A DNA stretch of 64,000 nucleotides, from the NCBI RefSeq assembly GCF_001426755.1, contig NZ_LMFJ01000002.1:83928-147927 (forward strand), written 5' to 3'. This DNA comes from Aeromicrobium sp. Root495 (GTDB taxonomy: Bacteria > Actinomycetota > Actinomycetes > Propionibacteriales > Nocardioidaceae). Numbering within the stretch: position 1 is the stretch's first letter; every line of letters begins with the position of its first letter. This document shows, one piece after another, positions 43,683 through 50,457 of this stretch. The position numbers were made by a program, and so were the translations under genes. Under the pieces are notes generated by a model. That model was not told the origin of the DNA. It made no database searches and saw only the letters and a list, made by a program, of their open reading frames with translations.

Positions 43683-44669
43683 CTACTTGTGCCGCCACAG
43701 CGGCAGCGACGTCCAGCCGTTCGGAAACCCCATGTCCGACTCGGGACTGAGCCCCTTGATTTCGGGGAACTTCTTGACCACTGTTGCGAATTTCGCAGGC
43801 CAGTTGGTCCCGGGATCCGACGACCTAAGCATGTACGCCAAGTATGCAACGTGGGGATACAACTTGCGCCGATCGACCTCGCCGTTCACCTCGGCAAGGT
43901 GTTGAAGATCGTCGCCAACCTCGGCGGGCCGGAACTCTGGCAGGGAGTAGGTAAACCGTCGATTCCACAGCCGGGAGTGGTGCGCACTCGTGTTACGCAC
44001 GTGCGAAAGGTTGAGCGAGACCGGGTCGAGCGTGCGGCCGGTCTTGATGCCGAATCCCCGGGAGACCTCATTTCGATCGCCGTTGTCCATGAGCTTGTAT
44101 AGCCTTACAAGTTGCCCGAAACTCATGACCTCAGTAGCGACCCAAATGGGCAGACTGCCGTCGTACTTCTCTTGAAAATGCCGGACGAAGTCTTCCGAAC
44201 TCGATTCTGAGATCTGGCGATCGAGACGCTCGACCCACTCTTCGTGTCTGGTCGAGTCCTGGCTGGATCTGCGGTCACAAACCGAGGCCCGCAGATGGGT
44301 CGTGTTCAAGTGTGCGAAGCGGTCACGACGACCCAAGGCGTGAGAGACGCCGACGCGCATTCCCACTTCGAATGATTCGATCCCCTCGATCGTCACCATA
44401 CGGAGTCGCTTGTCGAAGAGGTAGAGGTCGATCGCCTGGTCCATCGAGTGGTCCTGCTTAAACTCGGCGGACCGGTGCTGAACGGAAGAGTCCCGGGGCG
44501 CGTTAGGCTCGAGCAGGCGACGCATTGGATAGGTATAAGCGGACAAGCGGTAGTAGCCAATCGCTCGCAGCGCCGCGATAGCACGTTCCTCGTCGATGCA
44601 GCCCAGCCCTCGCGACTTTACGAGCTGCAGTTGGTCGACGAAGCTGAGATGCGCCTTGCTGTACTGCAT
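43683..44669 (-). CDS. AbiF/AbiD-type abortive-infection protein (Abi_2 family)
   Basis: The 328-residue protein matches the Abi_2 family: AHLSFVDQLQLVKSRGL at the start, AIGYYRLSAYTYPMRRL, MDQAIDLYLFDKRLRMVTIEGIESFEVGMR, and SFGQLVRLYKLM. A HEPN-type RNase motif, Arg225-x4-His230 in VRNTSAHHSRLW, suggests a ribonuclease toxin that kills or arrests infected cells. It starts at ATG 44669 behind GAGGG, 20 nt after a compact hairpin RNA with its own promoter. It differs from the flanks in lower GC content. It probably protects the element or host from phages. Confidence 0.9.
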   Translation of the reverse strand: MQYSKAHLSFVDQLQLVKSRGLGCIDEERAIAALRAIGYYRLSAYTYPMRRLLEPNAPRDSSVQHRSAEFKQDHSMDQAIDLYLFDKRLRMVTIEGIESFEVGMRVGVSHALGRRDRFAHLNTTHLRASVCDRRSSQDSTRHEEWVERLDRQISESSSEDFVRHFQEKYDGSLPIWVATEVMSFGQLVRLYKLMDNGDRNEVSRGFGIKTGRTLDPVSLNLSHVRNTSAHHSRLWNRRFTYSLPEFRPAEVGDDLQHLAEVNGEVDRRKLYPHVAYLAYMLRSSDPGTNWPAKFATVVKKFPEIKGLSPESDMGFPNGWTSLPLWRHK

Positions 44670-44688
44670 CCCTCGAGCCTCGCCGTCA

Positions 44689-44745
44689 CAAAGAAAACCG
44701 GTCCCGTACTAGCCATGAAGGCTAGCAGTGGGGACCGGTGTATAT
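44689..44745 (-). ncRNA. Structured RNA upstream of the AbiF-type gene
   Basis: On the coding strand of the Abi gene a two-level hairpin forms: outer 9-bp stem ACCGGTCCC/GGGACCGGT (44739-44731 with 44705-44697), inner 6-bp stem CTAGCC/GGCTAG around TTCAT, then TTTTCTTTG, an intrinsic terminator. A -35/-10 pair upstream predicts a start near 44745, giving an RNA of about 55 nt. Structured 'abiF' RNAs upstream of abiF genes have been described by comparative genomics; that this one belongs to the same class is inferred from position and shape. It may act as an RNA antitoxin. Confidence 0.7.
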
Positions 44746-44751
44746 ACGCTC

Positions 44752-44781
44752 AATGTAGCCACACAGGCCTGTGGATAACAA
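44752..44781 (-). promoter_or_regulatory. Promoter of the Abi RNA/gene with palindromic operator
   Basis: On the minus strand TTGTTA (44781-44776) and TACATT (44757-44752) are 18 bp apart. Between them lies the perfect 12-bp palindrome CACAGGCCTGTG (44762-44773), ideally placed for a repressor to block RNA polymerase. Confidence 0.6.
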
Positions 44782-44969
44782 CCTGAACCGATAATCTGTC
44801 AACCCGCGTGTCGTGAACTGCATCACATGATCGAAATCGGATCGCTCAGCGCTCGGTCGAAGTCGGGCCCTGTTGACATTTCAGTTCGGGTCGGTTGGTC
44901 TCACCTTCTAGGCACTGCCACCCCGATCTGAGTCTCGGTGCCAGGTGCCCACCAGTGCCTTCGAGTTGG

Positions 44970-44989
44970 TGCGGACTACTTGCGGACTA
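44970..44989. repeat. Tandem 9-bp direct repeat near the element's right limit
   Basis: TGCGGACTA occurs twice, at 44970-44978 and 44981-44989, 11 bp apart (about one helical turn), in the gap between the Abi region and menB. Such phased repeats are found at integrase arm or core sites. No matching copy was found at the left end. Confidence 0.35.
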
Positions 44990-45030
44990 GACGGCACTCA
45001 AGGACCCCTGACCTGCGGAAACACGACTAG

Positions 45031-45966
45031 TCAGTAGTACCAGGGGTAGTCGGACCAGTCGGGGTCGCGCTTCTCGAGGAACTGGTCGCGTCCCTCCTGC
45101 GCCTCGTCGGTCATGTAGGCGAGGCGCGTGGTCTCGCCCATGAGCACCTGCTGGCCGACCAGGCCATCGTCGATCATGTTGAACGAGTACTTGAGCATGC
45201 GCTGGGCGGTGGGGCTCTTGCCGTTGATGAGGCGGCCCCACTCCAGAGCGGTGGCCTCGAGCTCGGCGTGGGGGACGGCCTTGTTGACCGTGCCCATGCG
45301 GACGCCGTCCTCGGCCGAGTACTCCTGGGCGAGGAAGAAGATCTCGCGCGCGAACTTCTGTCCCACCTGGCGCGCGAGGTAGGCCGAGCCGTAGCCGCCG
45401 TCGAAGCTGCCGACGTCGGCGTCGGTCTGCTTGAAGCGCGCGTGCTCGGCGCTGGCCAGGGTCAGGTCGGAGACGACGTGCAGGCTGTGGCCGCCGCCGG
45501 CCGCCCAGCCGGGCACCACGCACAGCACGACCTTGGGCATGAAGCGGATGAGGCGCTGCACCTCGAGGATGTGCAGCCGAGCCAGCTTGGCCTTGTCGAT
45601 GGGGTTGGGCGGAGCGGCCTCCTCGTCGTGGCCGGTCTCCTCGTACTGGTAGCCGGCCTTGCCGCGGATGCGCTGGTCGCCGCCGGTGCAGAACGAGTGC
45701 TTGCCGTTCTTGGGGCTCGGACCGTTGCCGGTGAGGATCACGCAGCCGACGTCGGCGGACTGCCGCGCGTGCTCGAGCGTCGTGAGGAGCTCGTCGACGG
45801 TGTGCGGCCGGAAGGCGTTGAGGATGTCGGGCCGGTCGAAGGCGATGCGGACCGTCCCGTGGTCGACCGCCCGGTGGTACGTGAGGTCGGTCAGGGACTC
45901 GAAGCCGGGCACCTCGCGCCAGGCCGAGGGGTCGAAGGTGTCCGAGACGCCGTCCAGTGCACTCAT
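45031..45966 (-). CDS. menB: MenB, 1,4-dihydroxy-2-naphthoyl-CoA synthase
   Basis: It closes the second ring of menaquinone from o-succinylbenzoyl-CoA in the cytoplasm. The 311-residue crotonase-fold protein, from ATG 45966, has FCTGGDQRIRGKAGYQYE, VVPGWAAGGGHSLHVVSDLTLAS, DADVGSFDGGYGSAYLARQVG and the family's C-terminus YPWYY. The SFDGGYGS motif with Asp and the long insertion are specific to MenB among crotonases. It is the first chromosomal gene right of the mobile region; its 3' end faces the element. Confidence 0.96.
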   Translation of the reverse strand: MSALDGVSDTFDPSAWREVPGFESLTDLTYHRAVDHGTVRIAFDRPDILNAFRPHTVDELLTTLEHARQSADVGCVILTGNGPSPKNGKHSFCTGGDQRIRGKAGYQYEETGHDEEAAPPNPIDKAKLARLHILEVQRLIRFMPKVVLCVVPGWAAGGGHSLHVVSDLTLASAEHARFKQTDADVGSFDGGYGSAYLARQVGQKFAREIFFLAQEYSAEDGVRMGTVNKAVPHAELEATALEWGRLINGKSPTAQRMLKYSFNMIDDGLVGQQVLMGETTRLAYMTDEAQEGRDQFLEKRDPDWSDYPWYY

Positions 45967-45988
45967 GACGGCGAGGCTATCGCTGCGC

Positions 45989-46888
45989 TCAGGCCTCCGG
46001 GTGGCCGGAAGGCCTTCCGTCGGTGAGCGGCACGTGCGCGTGCTGGAACCGGCCGAGCGCCTCGACCTCACGCTCGAGCTGTGGCACGTGCTGCGCCGCG
46101 AGCTTCTTGACGACGCGCCAGCCGACGGGCGAGTTCACGAGCGGCTTGAACCAGTTGGCCCAGATGACGCCCTTCTTCACGTAGACGCGGGTGCTGCGCT
46201 TGGCGAGTCCCTTGAGGATCGCGTCGATGCAGTCCTCGAGCGTCGTCGTGGAGTTGGCCGGGTACGGGAGCTTGCTGCGGATGACCTTGAACGTCGGGAG
46301 GTCGTCCTCGGCGCCGCGGACGATGTCGGTGTCGATCCACGACGGGTGAGCGACGCCGACGCTGATGCCGAGGTGCGCCACCTCCTGCTTGGTCACCAGG
46401 GCGAGCGACTCGGCTCCAGCCTTGCTGGCGTTGTAGGCGGCGAGGCCGGCGAGGTTCGTGAAGGAGGCGAGCGACGCGATGACGAGCGCGTAGCCCTTCG
46501 ACTTCTCCAGGTGCGGGATGCCGGCGTGCAGCGTGCGGTAGGCGCCATTGAGGTTGATGTCGATGACGCGCTCGAACGAGGCCTCGTCGATCTGGCGGAC
46601 CGTGCCGTACGACGCGATGCCGGCGTTGGCCACGAGGTGGTCGATCCTGCCGAAGTGGGCCGCGGCGGAGTCGATGGCGTGGGTCACGGCTGCGCCGTCG
46701 CGGACGTCGGCGGGCCACCACGCTGCGGCGTCGCCCAGCTCGTCGCTCAGCGCCTGCAGCAGGTCGGGCTCCAGGCCGAGCAGCCCGACGCGTCCGCCCT
46801 CGGCCACGAACTGGCGAGCGACGCCCGCACCGATGCCGCGAGCCGCGCCGGTGATGACCAGGACCTGGTTGCTGAAACGCTTCGCCAT
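45989..46888 (-). CDS. Short-chain dehydrogenase/reductase
   Basis: From ATG 46888 the 299-residue protein is a classical SDR: cofactor loop TGAARGIGAGVA near residue 15, NAG motif (VANAGIAS), catalytic Ser (IASLASFTN) and YNASKAG (Tyr-x3-Lys). A C-terminal extension (KRSTRVYVKKGVIWANWFKPL) is common in actinobacterial SDRs of the lipid or fatty-alcohol type. Substrate unknown. It lies 22 bp upstream of menB, on the same strand, and may be cotranscribed with it. Confidence 0.88.
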   Translation of the reverse strand: MAKRFSNQVLVITGAARGIGAGVARQFVAEGGRVGLLGLEPDLLQALSDELGDAAAWWPADVRDGAAVTHAIDSAAAHFGRIDHLVANAGIASYGTVRQIDEASFERVIDINLNGAYRTLHAGIPHLEKSKGYALVIASLASFTNLAGLAAYNASKAGAESLALVTKQEVAHLGISVGVAHPSWIDTDIVRGAEDDLPTFKVIRSKLPYPANSTTTLEDCIDAILKGLAKRSTRVYVKKGVIWANWFKPLVNSPVGWRVVKKLAAQHVPQLEREVEALGRFQHAHVPLTDGRPSGHPEA

Positions 46889-46922
46889 GACGTCAACATA
46901 CCGTCGGTATGCGAGATGTCGA

Positions 46923-47004
46923 GCGACTCCCCACGGCAAGTACCGACTCCCCACGGGCTGCAGGCCGTGGGGAGTCACGTTTGCCGTGGGACCGTGGTAA
47001 ACCG
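46923..47004. repeat. Palindromic repeat cluster with ACCGTGGTAAACCG motif
   Basis: GACTCCCCACGG (46945-46956) and its complement (46965-46976) form a perfect 12-bp stem with an 8-nt loop; a second copy of the left arm lies at 46924. ACCGTGGTAAACCG at 46991-47004 is shared, in both orientations, with the repeat at 57.35-57.46 kb. Both clusters follow a leftward gene, so they may serve as terminators or be REP-type elements. Confidence 0.6.
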
Positions 47005-47006
47005 GG

Positions 47007-47648
47007 TCAGGTCTGGACGGAGGCGGCGAGGGTGGTCATGTGGCCGAGCCGGGCGAGCTCGGAGGCCAGGAACGCGGGGCCGCCGTGGCGGCCGACGACC
47101 ACGACGAACGTGCGGCCGTTGCGGTCCTTGGCGGGGCAGCCGGCCAGCAGCGTGGAGTCCCAGGCGTCGACGCCGTCGAGCACCCGGGTGGACCGGATGG
47201 CGAGCCAGGCCTCGGCGTCGGGCACGAGCTCGGGGGCGGTGGGGCTGGCGAACATGATGCTCGCCGCGCCGTCGGTGCGGCGCAGCGCGATGGCCCAGTC
47301 GGTGCGGAACGTGGGCGGGATGACGTTGACGAGGTGCTCGATGGCCCGCTCGGGCTCGCCCGTGAAGGTCTCGACCGCCTCGAGGTCCATGCTCAGGTTG
47401 GCGCCCTGGTTGTAGCGCGAGATCCAGTGGACACGCACGCCCTCGATGGCGTGGCACGCCGTGATGAGGGCGTCGGGCATCGTGGTGGGCGGCAGCTCGA
47501 GCAGCACGTCGTCGAGCGCCTTGCCGTCGGAGCGGTGCTCCACGATCTCGATGGCCTCGATGTCGGCCCCGGCGCCACCGAGCGCCGTCGCGAGCACACC
47601 GAGCGAGCCCGGGACGTCGGGCAGCTCCACGCGGAGCAGGAAGGCCAT
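47007..47648 (-). CDS. ACT-domain-containing protein
   Basis: A 213-residue soluble protein beginning FLLRVELPDVPGSLGVLATALGGAGADIEAIEIVEH, an ACT regulatory domain that commonly binds amino acids. The remainder (MFASPTAPELVPDAEAWLAIRSTRVLDG) looks like a GAF-type or unknown domain. I prefer ATG 47648; an upstream TTG/ATG would add six residues. It may be an amino-acid sensor; no partner is apparent. Confidence 0.75.
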   Translation of the reverse strand: MAFLLRVELPDVPGSLGVLATALGGAGADIEAIEIVEHRSDGKALDDVLLELPPTTMPDALITACHAIEGVRVHWISRYNQGANLSMDLEAVETFTGEPERAIEHLVNVIPPTFRTDWAIALRRTDGAASIMFASPTAPELVPDAEAWLAIRSTRVLDGVDAWDSTLLAGCPAKDRNGRTFVVVVGRHGGPAFLASELARLGHMTTLAASVQT

Positions 47649-47759
47649 GGCGCCATCCCACCACACGGGTGTTTCGTCCGGGTTGCCTTTCGGCCGGTCG
47701 GAGCGTCACGTCGGACGACCTACGACGAGCTGTAGGACTTATTGGGTAGATTGACCTGC

Positions 47760-48140
47760 GTGACGAACCAGCCCTCACCCTCCCCCGCCGCCGACAGCGG
47801 CTCCTTCATCGACGACCCGAGCAGGCTCCGCAAGGTCTTCCTGGCGGTCGCTGCTCTCGAGGCGCTGTCCTGGGTCGGTCTGCTCGTCGGCGTGTACCTG
47901 AAGCGCGTCGCCGAGACCACCGAGGTCGGGGTCCAGGTCTTCGGACCCATCCACGGTGGCGTGTTCGTGGCCTATGTCGTGATCTCGATCATCGCCTCGC
48001 GGAAGTTCGGCTGGAGCCTCGGCACCACGGCGCTCGCGCTCTTCTGCAGCATCCCGCCGTTCTTCAGCGTCGTGTTCGAGGTCGTCGCCGATCGCAAGGG
48101 GCTCCTCCAGCCCGCCACGGCTCGACCCGCGACGGCCTAG
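47760..48140 (+). CDS. DUF3817-family small membrane protein
   Basis: From GTG 47760 this is 126 residues. A disordered, Ser/Pro-rich N-terminus is followed by the DUF3817 domain: [71 protein letters not shown], with three membrane helices and the conserved Pro-Ile-His-Gly. TAGATT 6-7 bp upstream suggests a leaderless message. Function unknown. Confidence 0.8.
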   Translation: MTNQPSPSPAADSGSFIDDPSRLRKVFLAVAALEALSWVGLLVGVYLKRVAETTEVGVQVFGPIHGGVFVAYVVISIIASRKFGWSLGTTALALFCSIPPFFSVVFEVVADRKGLLQPATARPATA

Positions 48141-48150
48141 TCTGTCGCTC

Positions 48151-48885
48151 GTGAGCGAGCACGCCTTCGGAGCACAGCACCTGGGACGGCCCAACGGTTC
48201 GCGCTTCATGGCCGAGCCGCCCGTCCGCTTCCTCGGCGGCCTCGTCATCCGCTCGGAGACCTGGGTCGGCGCCTTCACCGAGTTCGGTCGGAACATCGAG
48301 ATCCAGTCCGCCCGCCTCGGCCGCTACGGCGAGATGGGTCCGGGCTCCCACCTGGGTGCCACGAGCCACCCGACGACCTGGATGAGCGCGTCGGCGTTCC
48401 AGTACCGCCGGAGCACGTGGGGGTGGCATCCCTCGGCCTCCGACGTCGAGGTCGTGGACCCTGAGGCCGACGGCCGACCATCCTTCCGTGGCAGCCGCGG
48501 CGAGGCGCCAGCCCAGATCGGCAACGACGTCTGGCTGGGCGCCAACGTCGTGGTGCTGCGCGGCGTCACCATCGGCGACGGCTGCGTCGTGGCCGCCGGG
48601 GCCGTGGTGACGAAAGATCTTCCTCCGTACTCGATCGCCGGCGGCATCCCCGCCCGCGTCATCCGACCTCGCCTCGACGCCGACCTCGCCGCCGAGCTGC
48701 AGGAGCTGGCCTGGTGGCGGTTCTCCCCCAACCAGCTCAGCGGGATCCAGTTCGACGACCCGCGCCGAGCCGTGGAGCAGCTGCGCGAGCGGGTGCCCGA
48801 CCTCGAGCCCTACGACCCCGGGTTCACCGAGATCCGCAAGCCTGCTGCCGCCGCTCGGCGTCGGCGCAACCCCTTCCGTCGCTGA
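48151..48885 (+). CDS. Hexapeptide-repeat (left-handed beta-helix) acyltransferase
   Basis: A 244-residue xenobiotic-type acetyltransferase relative: repeated isoleucine-patch hexapeptides ([56 protein letters not shown]) and the catalytic-type His in SHLGATSHP. The end ([10 protein letters not shown]) matches the family. It likely transfers acetyl or a related group to a sugar or small molecule; substrate unknown. The C-terminus is Arg/Ala-rich. GTG start at 48151, 10 bp after the DUF3817 stop. Confidence 0.85.
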   Translation: MSEHAFGAQHLGRPNGSRFMAEPPVRFLGGLVIRSETWVGAFTEFGRNIEIQSARLGRYGEMGPGSHLGATSHPTTWMSASAFQYRRSTWGWHPSASDVEVVDPEADGRPSFRGSRGEAPAQIGNDVWLGANVVVLRGVTIGDGCVVAAGAVVTKDLPPYSIAGGIPARVIRPRLDADLAAELQELAWWRFSPNQLSGIQFDDPRRAVEQLRERVPDLEPYDPGFTEIRKPAAAARRRRNPFRR

Positions 48886-48956
48886 GACGCAAGATGCCCC
48901 GTGCCGCAGGTGTGGCTATGGTCGAAGGGAACGCCGAAACGACAAGGGAGCGACCG

Positions 48957-49520
48957 ATGGGTCTCAGCAAGAAGCGCACCGTCCGCAAGCAGGCAGAGCA
49001 CCGGCTGCACGATGTCCGCAAGCAGGCGGAGGATCGCCTGAGCGACGCACTCAGCCAGGCCGACGAGCTGCGTGGACAGCTGGCGGAGCAGGTCTCGGCC
49101 CGCGCGCCCGAGGTGCGCGACGCCCTGCGCGACCGCCTCGAGACGGGTGTCTCGGAGATCCGTTCGCGCTACCCCGACGTCCGCGACGCCCTCCTCGAGC
49201 GCGTGCCGGAGCTGAGCGACGAGACGTACGACAAGCTGCCCACCCGCGTGGCCGACCGGCTCCCCGAGCAGGTCAAGCCCAAGAAGAAGCGTCTGCGCAA
49301 GGTCGCCACGGTGGGTCTGCTCGCCGGCGCCGGAGCGGCCGCCTTCGCGATCGTCCGCCGCAACCAGGCCACGCCGCCCGCTCCGCCCACGCCCTTCCCG
49401 GCCCCCAAGCCCGCGCCGCAGCGCCCGCCGGCCGCCGCCACCCCCACGGGTGAGCCGCAGCCGTCGGCCCCCGCCACCGCCGAGGACATCCTCGACGAGG
49501 GCGACCCCAGCAAGGGCTGA
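48957..49520 (+). CDS. Coiled-coil protein with membrane segment and proline-rich tail
   Basis: ATG 48957 follows AAGGGAG. Residues 1-110 are highly charged helices with heptad-like spacing (KQAEHRLHDVRKQAEDRLSDALSQADELRGQLAEQV). A membrane segment lies at about residues 119-137 (VATVGLLAGAGAAAFAIV), followed by a 45-residue Pro/Ala-rich tail. This looks like an actinobacterial membrane-anchored coiled-coil protein. No function can be assigned; it is 84 bp upstream of ku. Confidence 0.6.
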   Translation: MGLSKKRTVRKQAEHRLHDVRKQAEDRLSDALSQADELRGQLAEQVSARAPEVRDALRDRLETGVSEIRSRYPDVRDALLERVPELSDETYDKLPTRVADRLPEQVKPKKKRLRKVATVGLLAGAGAAAFAIVRRNQATPPAPPTPFPAPKPAPQRPPAAATPTGEPQPSAPATAEDILDEGDPSKG

Positions 49521-49534
49521 CGCAGGACCTCACG

Positions 49535-49582
49535 ACGTGCCCCGTCAGAGACACCGGACCCGGTCTCTCTGGCGGGGCACGT
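49535..49582. terminator. Long hairpin, probable terminator
   Basis: ACGTGCCCCGTCAGAGACACCGG pairs with the facing arm (49560-49582) with two mismatches, almost without a loop. It lies between the coiled-coil gene and ku, 23 bp upstream of the ku start. Confidence 0.6.
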
Positions 49583-49604
49583 TCCTGTGCGGAACACTGT
49601 GACC

Positions 49605-50456
49605 ATGCGGTCCATCTGGCGCGGTTCCATCAGCTTCGGGCTCGTCAACGTCCCGGTCCGGGTCTACAGCGCCACCGAGTCCCACGACGTCCGCCTGCAC
49701 CAGGTGCACGGCGAGGACGGCGGCCGCATCCGCTACCAGCGCAAGTGCGAGGTCTGCGGCAAGGTCGTCGCCTACGAGGACATCAGCAAGGCCTACGACG
49801 ACGGTGACCGCACGGTCGTCCTCACCGACGACGACTTCTCGGCGCTGCCCGCGGAGCAGGCCAAGGAGATCGAGGTCGTCGAGTTCGTCCCGGCCGACCA
49901 GATCGACCCCATCCGTCTCGACAAGGCGTACTTCCTCGAGCCGGAGAAGAGCGCGCTCAAGCCCTACACGCTGCTGCGCCGTGCCCTCGAGGACACCGAC
50001 CGCAGCGCCGTCGTCACCTTCGCCCTGCGCCAGAAGACCCGTCTCGCCGTGCTGCGGGTGCGCGACAAGACCCTGCTGCTGCAGACCATGCTGTGGGACG
50101 ACGAGATCCGTGCGGCCGAGTTCGACATCCTCGACCAGGTCCCGCGCGTGAGCGCCAAGGAGCGCGACATGGCCTCCCAGCTCGTCGAGTCGCTCGCCGG
50201 CGACTTCGACCCCGGCGAGTTCACCGACGACTACCAGGTGCAGCTGCGCCAGCTGGTCGAGGCCAAGCTGGAGCAGGGCGACACCCTCGACACGTCGGCC
50301 ACCTTCGGCGAGAAGGACGAGGACGGCGAGGGTGCCGAGGTGCTCGACCTCATGGAGGCGCTGCGCCGCAGCGTCGACAAGAGCAAGGAACGGCGCAAGA
50401 CGCAGAAGAAGGCGTCTGGCGAGTCATCGGGCCAGAAGGCCCGCAAGAAGGCTTGA
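49605..50456 (+). CDS. ku: Ku, non-homologous end-joining DNA-end-binding protein
   Basis: Bacterial Ku forms a homodimer ring on double-strand ends and recruits LigD. The 283-residue protein starts MRSIWRGSISFGLVNVPVRVYSA, a signature N-terminus, and has CxxC (CEVCGKV) and the Ku core (EVVEFVPADQIDPIRLDKAYFLEP). The C-terminus is lysine-rich, as usual for DNA-binding tails. The ligD GTG begins two bases after the ku stop. An in-frame upstream ATG would add only a few unlikely residues. Confidence 0.96.
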   Translation: MRSIWRGSISFGLVNVPVRVYSATESHDVRLHQVHGEDGGRIRYQRKCEVCGKVVAYEDISKAYDDGDRTVVLTDDDFSALPAEQAKEIEVVEFVPADQIDPIRLDKAYFLEPEKSALKPYTLLRRALEDTDRSAVVTFALRQKTRLAVLRVRDKTLLLQTMLWDDEIRAAEFDILDQVPRVSAKERDMASQLVESLAGDFDPGEFTDDYQVQLRQLVEAKLEQGDTLDTSATFGEKDEDGEGAEVLDLMEALRRSVDKSKERRKTQKKASGESSGQKARKKA

Positions 50457-50457
50457 G

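Larger units (their letters stand above)
6280..44995. mobile_element. Putative integrative and conjugative element with Tad pilus (boundaries approximate)
   Basis: Between chromosomal paa/PAS genes and menB lie a MobF relaxase, a coupling protein, VirB4-type ATPases, VirB2/VirB6/VirB8-like proteins, a cell-wall hydrolase, excisionase and tyrosine integrase, a full set for excision and conjugation. The region by eye is lower in GC and less biased in third positions than the flanks. A Tad/Flp pilus operon is included because it shares an upstream motif with the T4SS and xis-int operons. No tRNA target or long direct repeat was found. The limits given are the nearest chromosomal genes, not mapped att sites; the right end could instead lie just after the integrase (about 43.3-43.7 kb). 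Confidence 0.75.
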
